From positions 1 to 64,000 of the forward strand of contig NZ_BRVP01000012.1 of assembly GCF_027924145.1 (NCBI RefSeq): DNA of 64,000 nucleotides, given 5' to 3'. The DNA is from Neptunitalea chrysea (lineage in GTDB: Bacteria > Bacteroidota > Bacteroidia > Flavobacteriales > Flavobacteriaceae). Under the pieces are notes generated by a model that searched no databases, was not told where the DNA came from, and worked only from the letters and a program-made list of their open reading frames with translations. Position 1 is the first letter of the stretch; each line of letters starts with the position of its first letter. This document shows positions 1-7,784 of this stretch, piece by piece. The translations under genes and the position numbers were made by a program.

Positions 1-23
1 CAATTTTATAGTATAAAAAACCA

Positions 24-57
24 AAAAGCGCTACCAAAAAAATTTGATAGCGCTTTT
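24..57. terminator. Bidirectional hairpin terminator upstream of recA
   Basis: Ten-base perfect inverted repeat (AAAAGCGCTA at 24-33 and TAGCGCTTTT at 48-57) around a 14-nt loop, flanked by A and T runs, so it could act in either direction. It probably ends a transcript that starts left of the window. Confidence 0.7.
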
Positions 58-60
58 CGC

Positions 61-117
61 AGCTAATTCGTTAATACGTGTGTTTTTTTAAAATCTTATA
101 CATACTAACGAATAGCT
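61..117 (+). other. Large imperfect stem-loop in the recA upstream region
   Basis: AGCTAATTCGTTA (61-73) is complementary to TAACGAATAGCT (106-117) apart from one bulged base, with a 32-nt loop. Nothing else recognisable lies in the 313 bases before recA except the terminator and the promoter-like pair. The role is unknown; it could be an RNA structure or a binding site. Confidence 0.35.
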
Positions 118-258
118 AACCTCCGTCAAGCTTACAATTTATAGTCATATAAAAAGTAAGGCAACCGTTTTTTAAAAACATTTTCTTGCTCAAATACTTC
201 ATATAACATCCCTGTTTATAGGGTAGATACGAAAAATTGAAAAAGGTTGCGCTGCCAA

Positions 259-289
259 TTGTATCCTGATAAAAGAAATAGTATTTTAG
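259..289 (+). promoter_or_regulatory. Candidate recA promoter (-33/-7)
   Basis: TTG at 259-261, a 20-nt spacer, then TATTTTAG at 282-289, which differs by one base from the Bacteroidota -7 consensus TAnnTTTG. The predicted leader is about 20 nt. I saw no LexA-type box. Confidence 0.45.
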
Positions 290-313
290 CCTGCATAAAA
301 AGGAAACGAAGAT

Positions 314-1321
314 ATGGCCTCAGAAAAAGACGCAAAGTTAAAAGCACTTAAGCTAACGTTAGATAAACTAGACAAAACATACGGTAAGGGTACCGTGATG
401 AAAATGGGTGATAGCGCTGTAGAACAAGTAGAAGTAATACCTTCTGGTTCTATAGGTTTAGATATAGCACTTGGAGTTGGCGGATATCCAAAAGGGAGAA
501 TTGTAGAAATCTACGGTCCGGAATCTTCGGGTAAAACAACCCTTACGTTACACGCTATAGCAGAGGCTCAAAAAGCCGGTGGTATTGCTGCTTTTATTGA
601 TGCAGAACATGCTTTTGACCGTTTCTATGCAGAAAAGCTAGGAATAGATATTGATAACCTTATTATATCGCAACCAGACCATGGGGAACAAGCGTTAGAA
701 ATTGCCGATAACCTGATTCGTTCTGGAGCTATTGACTTGGTAGTTGTGGATTCGGTTGCCGCTTTAACTCCTAAAAGTGAGATTGAAGGTGAGATGGGAG
801 ATTCAAAAATGGGATTACACGCTCGTTTAATGTCGCAAGCCTTACGTAAATTAACCGCTTCTATTAGTAAAACACATTGCACCGTTATATTTATTAACCA
901 GTTACGTGAAAAAATTGGGGTTATGTTTGGTAATCCTGAAACTACAACAGGTGGTAATGCATTAAAATTCTATGCTTCGATACGTTTAGATATCAGACGT
1001 TCTACACAAATTAAGAGCAACGATGGTGATGTAGCCGGTAACAAAACACGTGTGAAAGTAGTTAAAAACAAAGTAGCACCACCATTTAAATCAGCTGAGT
1101 TTGATATTATGTACGGCGAAGGAATATCTAAAGTCGGCGAAATTTTAGATATTGGGGTAGAATATGAAATTATAAAGAAAAGTGGCTCGTGGTTTAGCTA
1201 TGGTGATAGTAAATTAGGCCAGGGTAGAGATGCCGTTAAAAACTTATTAATGGATAATCCTGAACTCCTCGAAGAACTCGAACAAAAAATAAAAGAAGCC
1301 TTAAAAACGGTCAATTCATAA
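314..1321 (+). CDS. recA: Recombinase RecA
   Basis: DNA-dependent ATPase that forms filaments on single-stranded DNA, catalyses strand exchange in homologous repair and stimulates LexA-type self-cleavage. The Walker A motif GPESSGKT is at residues 68-75, the Walker B strand DLVVVDSV at about 141-148, and the DNA-binding loop regions ([31 protein letters not shown]) are intact. At 335 aa it is normal full length for the family. The ATG start gives the usual short N-terminal helix. It stands alone between two terminators; no recX follows. Confidence 0.99.
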   Translation: MASEKDAKLKALKLTLDKLDKTYGKGTVMKMGDSAVEQVEVIPSGSIGLDIALGVGGYPKGRIVEIYGPESSGKTTLTLHAIAEAQKAGGIAAFIDAEHAFDRFYAEKLGIDIDNLIISQPDHGEQALEIADNLIRSGAIDLVVVDSVAALTPKSEIEGEMGDSKMGLHARLMSQALRKLTASISKTHCTVIFINQLREKIGVMFGNPETTTGGNALKFYASIRLDIRRSTQIKSNDGDVAGNKTRVKVVKNKVAPPFKSAEFDIMYGEGISKVGEILDIGVEYEIIKKSGSWFSYGDSKLGQGRDAVKNLLMDNPELLEELEQKIKEALKTVNS

Positions 1322-1330
1322 TTACAATCA

Positions 1331-1360
1331 AAATCTCGATGTTTATCGGGATTTTTTTTA
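1331..1360 (+). terminator. Rho-independent terminator of recA
   Basis: AATCTCGAT/ATCGGGATT stem (one wobble pair) with a GTTT loop, followed by eight T residues, beginning about 10 bases after the recA stop. Confidence 0.75.
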
Positions 1361-1432
1361 TTTTAACGCAACCTTTACACAACCCTTGTATCTACTAAAA
1401 AAGTTAATGAAGGTTAGATAAATTTATTGTAT

Positions 1433-1867
1433 ATGAAAACGAATATGAGAACCATGAAGAAGTATGCTTTATTATTAATTGTTGCACTTGTATCTTTTTC
1501 TTGTAGTATTGATGATGACGAAAATGTAAATTACCGTTTTGAGTTTGTTGCCACTGATACTGTTGAGTTTCCATCAGAAATTTATGTAAACAATACGTAC
1601 AATGTTACTATTTATTACACCCTACCCAACAGTTGTTATTACATAAACGGAATTGATTACAATTACACTGATGATTATGAACGTACAGTAGCTTTGGTTG
1701 CTACAGTATATGATGGCACCAATTGCGATGCAAACACGGTATTAGAGAGCACAACATTTGATTTTAAACCTATTAATGCTGGTACCTATACTTTTAATTT
1801 TTTAACAGGCCAAGATGATAACGGAGACTATACCTATAGCACGTATGACGTAGTAGTTTTAGAGTAG
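1433..1867 (+). CDS. Small putative lipoprotein
   Basis: Function not recognised. From the ATG at 1433 the product is 144 aa. A basic N-terminus and hydrophobic stretch end in the lipobox-like SFSC, followed at once by acidic residues (SIDDDEN); in Bacteroidota this usually marks a lipoprotein bound for the outer membrane or surface. The mature part is rich in Tyr, Thr and Asn with beta-strand-like periodicity, and it has two further cysteines that could form a disulfide. In-frame ATGs at 1445 and 1454 are alternatives; the one at 1454 gives the most compact signal peptide. It lies between recA and the sigma factor gene on the same strand and may share their regulation. Confidence 0.75.
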   Translation: MKTNMRTMKKYALLLIVALVSFSCSIDDDENVNYRFEFVATDTVEFPSEIYVNNTYNVTIYYTLPNSCYYINGIDYNYTDDYERTVALVATVYDGTNCDANTVLESTTFDFKPINAGTYTFNFLTGQDDNGDYTYSTYDVVVLE

Positions 1868-1916
1868 TTAAAAAATAAGGATTATATTATAGTATTAATG
1901 TAACAAAATTATTCTA

Positions 1917-2468
1917 TTGAGTTTAGAGCAACTCATTACAGCATGTAAAAAGGGCGAGCGTAAGGCTCAGCACCAGCTATACCAATTATTTGGTGGCCGG
2001 CTGTATTCGGTTTGCTTAAAATATTCAAGGAATAAAGAAGAAGCAGAAGACAACCTTCAAGACAGCTTTTTAATGATCTTTGATAAAATAGATCAGTACA
2101 AAAATAAAGGGGCTTTTGAAGGATGGCTAAAACGGGTTACCATTAATACCTGCTTACAAAAATATAGAAATCAAGGGGTTTTTGATATTATACCCAATAG
2201 AGAAATTGAAGACGAAGATGTCTCTGTAAGTTTTGAAGAAGAGTCACTTAGTTTAGATTATTTATTAGGGTTAATACAAGAATTACCTAACAGATATAGA
2301 TTAGTGTTTAACTTATATGTTTTAGACGGCTATTCGCATAAAGAAATTTCAGAAACGCTAAGTATTTCAGAAGGAACTTCTAAATCTAATTTGGCTAGAG
2401 CTCGAATGATTTTGAAACAGCGAATTGAAGAAGAGGAGATTACAAAAAAAAAGAGTAATACGTTGTAA
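1917..2468 (+). CDS. ECF-type RNA polymerase sigma factor
   Basis: 183-aa sigma-70 family protein of the extracytoplasmic-function type. Region 2 covers about residues 20-85 (LYSVCLKYSRNKEEAEDNLQDSFLMIFDKI, then the -10-binding helix ending FEGWLKRVTINTC). Region 4, a helix-turn-helix, covers about 125-175 (LPNRYRLVFNLYVLDGYSHKEIS). The start is a TTG: the frame has a stop at 1896-1898, no ATG lies between, and the TTG gives the expected SLEQLITACKKG N-terminus. The stop overlaps the start of the next gene (TAATG), so the two are translationally coupled and the neighbour is the likely regulator of this factor. Confidence 0.93.
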   Translation: MSLEQLITACKKGERKAQHQLYQLFGGRLYSVCLKYSRNKEEAEDNLQDSFLMIFDKIDQYKNKGAFEGWLKRVTINTCLQKYRNQGVFDIIPNREIEDEDVSVSFEEESLSLDYLLGLIQELPNRYRLVFNLYVLDGYSHKEISETLSISEGTSKSNLARARMILKQRIEEEEITKKKSNTL

Positions 2469-4111
2469 TGGAGCATGAAGATAAAAATATAGACAGGTTA
2501 TTTCAGGAGAAATTTAAAGACTTTGAGGCTCTCCCTAATAACGCTGTATGGAACAATATACAAGCAAAGCTTGATGAGGAAGACGATAACGCAATTCCTT
2601 TAATTCCATGGTGGTTAGGAAGATCGGCTGCTGTGGCTTTATTTCTTATTGGTATGGGGATATTAATGTATTTTAATCCGCCACAAAAAACTGCTAACGA
2701 TAGTTATGTAACATCACCTGAGGTTATTTTAGGTACCGAAAATAAAAAGAATCTTAGCGATCCTACTACTCAAAACGAAACAACAACTGTTGATGTTTTG
2801 GTTGAAAATGATGCCGTACATATCAGCGCAGAAGAGAATACACCTGAAATTAATAAAACTGCAATAGCTAATGACGTAATTGCTAACAGCAAACAACAGT
2901 CAGATGCGATTATTTCTACTAATAAAAATACTTTTAATGCCGGTAAAAACGCTAGTAAAAAATACTCGTATCAGAATAATAACTTTAGTACTAAATACAG
3001 AAACGATAAAACGTTTAAAAAGAGAAAAGAGTTAGCGTATCCTGAAGAGCCCGAAAATGAAAACTATATTGCTACTGCTACCCCTAATGTAGCAGCCAAA
3101 AACAAGGTGTTAGGAACCAATACAACTACTGGAACAACACTAACAAAACAAAATAATAATAGTACGTTACGTGTAATTATAGATACTACGGTTACTACTA
3201 ATGCCTATGCATCTAATAATTACCTTCCGGTAAACATAGAAAAAGAAAAATTAGATTCTCTTTTGATGGAAGAAGCAGTACTTGCAGAAGAAGCTCTAAC
3301 ACTTGAAGAAGCAATTAGAAAACAACAGGAAAAATATAATGACCCAGAGGAAGACGAGAAAGAAGACAAACTTGCGGGTATGAAAAAATGGAGTATTAAT
3401 CCTAATGTAGCTCCTGTGTACTTTAACTCTATTTCTGACGGATCACCTATTAGTGGTGACTTTGCGAGCAACGGTAAAACCGGACATGTAAACATGAGCT
3501 ACGGTATTAATGTTGGTATGCAAGTAGACAAGCGTTTTAAAATACGCTCTGGAGTAAGTAAGGTTAATTATGGCTATGCTACAGAGAATGTTTATTTTAC
3601 CAACACCTCGCAATCACAAGCTATTAGCTCTATAAATTATTCAGAATCTGGCGCCACTATAGCAATGGCTACCAATACCGATGATTTAACCTCAACCAAT
3701 GTATCAGACGGATTAATTGATGTTACTGAATCTAATGCATCAGTAGAGAAATATAAAGGGGCTCTTATTCAGAACATGGATTATATTGAGATTCCGGTAG
3801 AACTTGAATATCAATTAATAGATGCTAAATTTGGGGTAAATCTTATAGGAGGGCTAAGCACCTTGATTCTAAGTAACAATGAAATTCTATTAGAGTCAGA
3901 CGGATTAATAACCGCTATCGGGAAATCTAACAATATTAACACGTTAAACCTAAGTACGAATATAGGTTTAGGAATCAATTATACATTTACAAATAGGCTT
4001 TCTTTTAATGTAGAACCTATGTTTAAATATCAACTAAATACATTTGCTGATGATAACGGTTTTAAACCTTATACATTAGGATTATATACAGGCTTTAGTT
4101 TTAGGTTTTAG
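2468..4111 (+). CDS. Anti-sigma-like membrane protein with outer-membrane barrel-like C-terminus
   Basis: 547 aa with an unusual layout. Residues 1-46 are soluble and charged (DRLFQEKFKDFEALP and VWNNIQAKL), residues 47-69 form one membrane segment, about 70-300 are low-complexity and Asn/Thr/Lys/Glu rich, and about 308-547 alternate strand-like segments ending in FSFRF, a terminal aromatic typical of outer-membrane beta barrels. The N-terminal motif and the position after an ECF sigma gene are common for this Flavobacteria family. I infer that the N-terminus binds the sigma factor in the cytoplasm while the C-terminus lies in the periplasm or outer membrane. The start codon overlaps the sigma factor stop. 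Confidence 0.8.
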   Translation: MEHEDKNIDRLFQEKFKDFEALPNNAVWNNIQAKLDEEDDNAIPLIPWWLGRSAAVALFLIGMGILMYFNPPQKTANDSYVTSPEVILGTENKKNLSDPTTQNETTTVDVLVENDAVHISAEENTPEINKTAIANDVIANSKQQSDAIISTNKNTFNAGKNASKKYSYQNNNFSTKYRNDKTFKKRKELAYPEEPENENYIATATPNVAAKNKVLGTNTTTGTTLTKQNNNSTLRVIIDTTVTTNAYASNNYLPVNIEKEKLDSLLMEEAVLAEEALTLEEAIRKQQEKYNDPEEDEKEDKLAGMKKWSINPNVAPVYFNSISDGSPISGDFASNGKTGHVNMSYGINVGMQVDKRFKIRSGVSKVNYGYATENVYFTNTSQSQAISSINYSESGATIAMATNTDDLTSTNVSDGLIDVTESNASVEKYKGALIQNMDYIEIPVELEYQLIDAKFGVNLIGGLSTLILSNNEILLESDGLITAIGKSNNINTLNLSTNIGLGINYTFTNRLSFNVEPMFKYQLNTFADDNGFKPYTLGLYTGFSFRF

Positions 4112-4155
4112 TTAGGTTAGGTTAGGTTCTTTTAAAAAGTAATGATGACCTAAAT

Positions 4156-4188
4156 GTGTCCCTGAATTCTTCGGGGGCACTTTTTTTT
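4156..4188 (+). terminator. Terminator after the sigma factor operon
   Basis: Eleven-base stem GTGTCCCTGAA/TTCGGGGGCAC with two wobble pairs, followed by a run of eight T residues. It also lies just beyond the 3' end of the convergent plsC gene. Confidence 0.75.
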
Positions 4189-4192
4189 ATGA

Positions 4193-4927
4193 TTACGCCT
4201 CTAAATGAGAAAGCATTGTATGGTAAGCCTGTTTCTTTAATTGGTTCTTATCGGTTTTATCTAAACCTTCTGTACTAATAAACGGCAATACTTTAGCTCT
4301 TGAAACCCCTGGAGTACCTTTTAAAAAAACATACGGAAAACGCTTTTTATTATTAAATACCATTGGTACTAAAGGTACTTGGTACTCTATAGACAATCTA
4401 AAAGCTCCGTCTTTAAAGTTGTCTAAAACAATGCTAATATCGTCAGGAACACCGCCCTCAGGAAATATGCAAATACTTAATCCTTGATTTAATCGCTCTT
4501 TAGCTTTTTTATACGCAGCAGATCTACTATTGGCATTACTTCTATCTACCAAAATACATACACGTTTGTAGAAGAAACCAAAAACGGGCAACTTAGTCAG
4601 TTCCTTTTTACCCACAAATACAAACGGATTTCTAGATACTTTTAGCATTAGCATTATATCTAACATGCTAGTATGGTTAGCTATAAGCATGTAACTTTTA
4701 CCTTTTACTATTTTTTCATCATAGGTAATTTTAGGAAAAAAGCCTGCACCATACATCACTACATTAGCCCATATATTTCGTGCTATCCAAAAAAATGCAG
4801 GGTACCATTTTTCTTTAGAGCTTAATACCAATAAAATAGGAAAAAATAAAATTATGGGTACCGCTACTAATATGTAAAACCATACCCGCCAAAGTGTATA
4901 AATAATTGCCTTTATGATAGTAGTCAT
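4193..4927 (-). CDS. plsC: 1-acyl-sn-glycerol-3-phosphate acyltransferase
   Basis: Transfers an acyl chain to the sn-2 position of lysophosphatidic acid, giving phosphatidic acid for membrane lipid synthesis. The catalytic HX4D motif is NHTSMLD at residues 84-90 and the substrate-binding motif FPEGG is at 155-159. A hydrophobic N-terminal region (about 8-35) anchors it in the inner membrane. 244 aa is normal. A TATTTTTG box sits five bases upstream of the ATG, so the mRNA may be leaderless. Some relatives acylate ornithine lipids instead, so substrate choice is inferred from the family. Confidence 0.9.
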   Translation of the reverse strand: MTTIIKAIIYTLWRVWFYILVAVPIILFFPILLVLSSKEKWYPAFFWIARNIWANVVMYGAGFFPKITYDEKIVKGKSYMLIANHTSMLDIMLMLKVSRNPFVFVGKKELTKLPVFGFFYKRVCILVDRSNANSRSAAYKKAKERLNQGLSICIFPEGGVPDDISIVLDNFKDGAFRLSIEYQVPLVPMVFNNKKRFPYVFLKGTPGVSRAKVLPFISTEGLDKTDKNQLKKQAYHTMLSHLEA

Positions 4928-4932
4928 AACAA

Positions 4933-4940
4933 CAAAAATA
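4933..4940 (-). promoter_or_regulatory. -7 promoter box of plsC
   Basis: Reads TATTTTTG on the minus strand, an exact match to TAnnTTTG, with only five bases before the plsC ATG. No clear TTG is seen at the -33 position. Confidence 0.45.
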
Positions 4941-4962
4941 ACAAAAGGTTTATTGCTTTACA

Positions 4963-5255
4963 CTAATAAATTTGTTCTACGGTAAAAAAATATCTTCTAT
5001 GTCGTTTACCTAAACTAAATATGACTATTGTGGTTGCTACCAAATATTCATCTACTGTTAGTATAGGTGAATTTTCGGCAATTCGTATCCATATTTTCTA
5101 ATAGCAATATTCGGAACCAACCAGATTATAACACCCAATTACTCATACTTGTGTTGAAAATAAATTTTGTAGTCTCCTTCTAGGGTAATATCAAACTTAT
5201 GATTTACAGAATCGTACCAACTTATAGTAGGATACCAAATATCACACGTTGAAAT
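4963..5255 (-). pseudogene. Decayed coding remnants between plsC and trpS
   Basis: Two protein-like reading frames lie on the minus strand without plausible start codons. One runs from a stop at 5098-5100 to a stop at 4963-4965 (44 codons, ending RRYFFTVEQIY). The other ends at the stop 5139-5141 (38 codons, including YPTISWYDSVNHKFDITLEG) and its upstream end abuts the dispersed repeat at 5254. Their composition looks coding, but they are in different frames and too short to be intact genes. I cannot name the ancestor. They may belong to one gene or two. Confidence 0.35.
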
Positions 5256-5313
5256 TTAGTAAGCATTGCATTTCTATTTAGAGACAAGTCTCGGAGCATT
5301 TAATCTCAATTAT
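5254..5313 (+). repeat. 60-bp dispersed repeat, copy 1
   Basis: Matches 59482-59541 at 56 of 60 positions, with no gap and in the same orientation. It contains the palindrome GAGACAAGTCTC at 5281-5292. Both copies are intergenic. This copy abuts the decayed coding remnants. Confidence 0.75.
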
Positions 5314-5416
5314 TGAGTGAAATTTTAAATACTCTTAAGCAACATAATCAAAAATTGTGTGGAAGAACACAATGCAACAAGCTCTTTATAAATACAAAAA
5401 ATTATGTCATAAAATT

Positions 5417-5445
5417 ACGGTAACAATTTTTTTTGCCGTTTTTTT
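5417..5445 (+). promoter_or_regulatory. Hairpin and T tract in the trpS leader (possible attenuator)
   Basis: ACGGTAA (5417-5423) pairs with TTGCCGT (5433-5439) with one wobble pair and is followed by a T run, 25 bases before the trpS ATG. It looks like a weak intrinsic terminator in the leader. No leader peptide or T-box is evident. Between the repeat (ending 5313) and this hairpin I see only a short TTGTGT/ACACAA stem at 5355-5372. Confidence 0.3.
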
Positions 5446-5470
5446 GTAGTAACAATATAAAACCAAGATT

Positions 5471-6439
5471 ATGTCACGGATTTTAACGGGTATTCAAAGT
5501 ACAGGAGTGCCCCACTTAGGAAACATTCTAGGAGCCATTTTACCGGCCATTGAGATGTCTCAAAAACCGGAGAATGACTCATTTCTGTTTATTGCAGATT
5601 TGCACTCTATTACACAAATTAAAGAGGGTGAAACCCTGAGACAAAACACGTATAGTGTTGCAGCAACCTGGCTTGCTTTTGGTTTAGATATTGAGAAGGT
5701 TGTTTTTTATCGCCAGAGTGACGTAGCACAGGTAACAGAATTATCTTGGTATTTAAGTTGTTTCTTTCCTTACCAACGTTTAACATTAGCGCACTCATTT
5801 AAAGATAAAGCGGATAGATTGGCTGATGTAAATGCAGGATTATTTACTTATCCTATGTTAATGGCTGCCGATATACTTCTATACGACGCAGAATTTGTAC
5901 CAGTTGGTAAAGACCAATTACAACATATAGAGATTACCAGAGACATTGCTACCAAGTTTAACAATCAAATGGGAGAAACATTTATGTTACCAGAGTCTAC
6001 TTTAAGCTCAGAAACCCAATATGTTCCCGGAACCAATGGTGGTAAAATGAGTAAATCGGCTAATAACTACATCAATATCTTTTTACCAGATAAAAAGCTA
6101 CGTAAACAAATTATGGGTATTGAAACCGATAGTACACCACTTGAAGAGCCTAAAAACCCTGATACGTGTAATGTATTTGCGTTATACAAAATATTAGCTT
6201 CTACAGAAGAAACGGCTACCATGCGTGCCAACTACGAAGGTGGTAATTATGGGTATGGTCATGCAAAACAAGCTTTGTTTGAACTAATCTGTAAAAAGTT
6301 TAAAGAGCCAAGAGAGAAATTTAACTACTACATGGATAACCTTGATGAAGTAGATGCCATTTTAAAACAGGGGGCTAAAAAAGCAGCGGTAATAGCTGAC
6401 GAGGTACTGGAAAGAGTACGTAAAAAATTAGGTTATTAA
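5471..6439 (+). CDS. trpS: Tryptophan--tRNA ligase
   Basis: Class I aminoacyl-tRNA synthetase that activates tryptophan with ATP and loads it onto tRNA-Trp. The HIGH-type signature is TGVPHLGN at residues 11-18 and the KMSKS loop is exact at 192-196. 322 aa is the usual bacterial length. The ATG start places the signature where expected. It is transcribed alone, with a strong bidirectional terminator downstream. Confidence 0.98.
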   Translation: MSRILTGIQSTGVPHLGNILGAILPAIEMSQKPENDSFLFIADLHSITQIKEGETLRQNTYSVAATWLAFGLDIEKVVFYRQSDVAQVTELSWYLSCFFPYQRLTLAHSFKDKADRLADVNAGLFTYPMLMAADILLYDAEFVPVGKDQLQHIEITRDIATKFNNQMGETFMLPESTLSSETQYVPGTNGGKMSKSANNYINIFLPDKKLRKQIMGIETDSTPLEEPKNPDTCNVFALYKILASTEETATMRANYEGGNYGYGHAKQALFELICKKFKEPREKFNYYMDNLDEVDAILKQGAKKAAVIADEVLERVRKKLGY

Positions 6440-6492
6440 TAGATTTTGGGCGTACCATACAAAGTATGTAATCTAAAATATTGAGTGAATAT

Positions 6493-6530
6493 AAAAAAGT
6501 AACGGGGCTAATAAGCCCCGTTACTTTTTT
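6493..6530. terminator. Bidirectional terminator between trpS and dprA
   Basis: Perfect 17-base inverted repeat (AAAAAAGTAACGGGGCT and its complement) with a four-base loop and A/T-run flanks, placed between convergent genes. A second weaker stem (TAGATT/AATCTA around CATAC/GTATG, 6440-6475) lies before it. Confidence 0.85.
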
Positions 6531-6601
6531 ATATCTTTAATGACTACTACAGATATACCCATCTAAAAAATTAGGAAATACAAATAGTTACATGTAAAAC
6601 G

Positions 6602-7705
6602 CTAAACTGCCTCAAATAATTTACCCGGTAGCGGACGTACCAACCCTTTCATCTCTAAATTTAACAAGGTAGCCGATACTTTAAAAACGGGTAATGTACA
6701 CTCCATAGCTATTACATCCATCAACTGCTTACCCTTATCTCTTAAAAAATTATAGATCGCATGTTCATCTCCGTGTAGCTCTACAAACAATTGCTTCTGT
6801 ACGGGCTTTACCGTTTCTGTTTCCAAACTCCACCCTAAACTATAAATAAGGTCGGCTGCACTAGTTAGCATTTGTGCTTTTTGTTGCTTTATTAAGGCAT
6901 TGCACCCCACACTATACGCATCTCCTACTCTGCCCGGTACAGCAAACACATCGCGGTTATAGGAGTATGCAATATCGGCTGTTACCAAACTTCCTCCCCT
7001 ATCTGCAGATTCTATTACAACGGTAGCATCGGCCATCCCAGCAATTATACGGTTTCTCCGTAAAAAGTTATTTCTATCAAAAGTAGAAGTACTTTTAAAA
7101 TCGGTTACAAAACCACCATTAGCTTCTATTGAAGCAACATATTTGCTATGAACCTTAGGATATATTTGATTTAACCCATGCGCCAAACAGCCTATTGTCT
7201 GTAATCCATTCTTAACAGCTGCTTTATGCGCACAAATATCTACCCCATAGGCAAAGCCACTAACCACAACTACATCTAGTACAGCTAACTCTTCTATGAG
7301 GGCTTCACAAAAACTACTCCCATACATTGTTACCTGTCTGGTGCCCACTATACTTACCACCTTTTTCTCCTTTAAATCAATAGTCCCTTTTTGAAAAAGT
7401 ATTAACGGAGCATCTATACAATGTTTTAGTTTATCAGGGTATGCTTCCTCATTGTAATACGTAGCAGTAATATCATTATCCTTTATAAATCTGAGTTCTT
7501 TAGTGGCCTCTTCCAAATAATCTTTCTCAAATAAATTTTTAATCATTAACGTACCAATACCATCTATTTTGGCCAAATGATGTTTCTTTTCGGTAAACAC
7601 ATTCTTGGCACTACCACAATGGTTTATGAGTTTTTTAGCATTAATATCCCCCACTTTTGGCACACTTTTCAGCGCCAAAAACCAAAGCAAATCTTCTTCT
7701 GACAT
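6602..7705 (-). CDS. dprA: DNA-processing protein DprA (Smf)
   Basis: Binds incoming single-stranded DNA during natural transformation and loads RecA. The SLOG-type Rossmann core is complete: VGTRQVT at residues 120-126, SGFAYGVD at 149-156, RNRIIAG at 217-223 and GGSLVTA at 237-243. An N-terminal helix-hairpin-helix region covers about 15-60. The last 65 residues match the C-terminal winged-helix (DML1-like) domain found in many DprA proteins. 367 aa is typical for Flavobacteria. No other competence gene is in the window, so its role in uptake here is inferred from the family. Confidence 0.96.
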   Translation of the reverse strand: MSEEDLLWFLALKSVPKVGDINAKKLINHCGSAKNVFTEKKHHLAKIDGIGTLMIKNLFEKDYLEEATKELRFIKDNDITATYYNEEAYPDKLKHCIDAPLILFQKGTIDLKEKKVVSIVGTRQVTMYGSSFCEALIEELAVLDVVVVSGFAYGVDICAHKAAVKNGLQTIGCLAHGLNQIYPKVHSKYVASIEANGGFVTDFKSTSTFDRNNFLRRNRIIAGMADATVVIESADRGGSLVTADIAYSYNRDVFAVPGRVGDAYSVGCNALIKQQKAQMLTSAADLIYSLGWSLETETVKPVQKQLFVELHGDEHAIYNFLRDKGKQLMDVIAMECTLPVFKVSATLLNLEMKGLVRPLPGKLFEAV

Positions 7706-7771
7706 TCCATTAAATTTAGCTAAAGGTAACTAAACTTATTAACATACTTCTGAACCAACTTAAAAAATTAC

Positions 7772-7779
7772 TACTTTTG
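7772..7779 (+). promoter_or_regulatory. -7 promoter box of the HU-like/SPOR gene
   Basis: TACTTTTG, an exact TAnnTTTG match, ends five bases before the ATG, so transcription probably starts at or within a few bases of the start codon. Confidence 0.5.
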
Positions 7780-7784
7780 TTTTT

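Noticed and set aside
4112-4126. Three TTAGG units after the barrel-like gene, resembling a telomere repeat
   Set aside because: Only three units in a bacterial intergenic gap; most likely a chance short tandem repeat.
5320-5470. Possible T-box riboswitch before trpS
   Set aside because: No specifier stem or T-box sequence is visible, and T-boxes are not expected in Bacteroidota; only a short hairpin is present.
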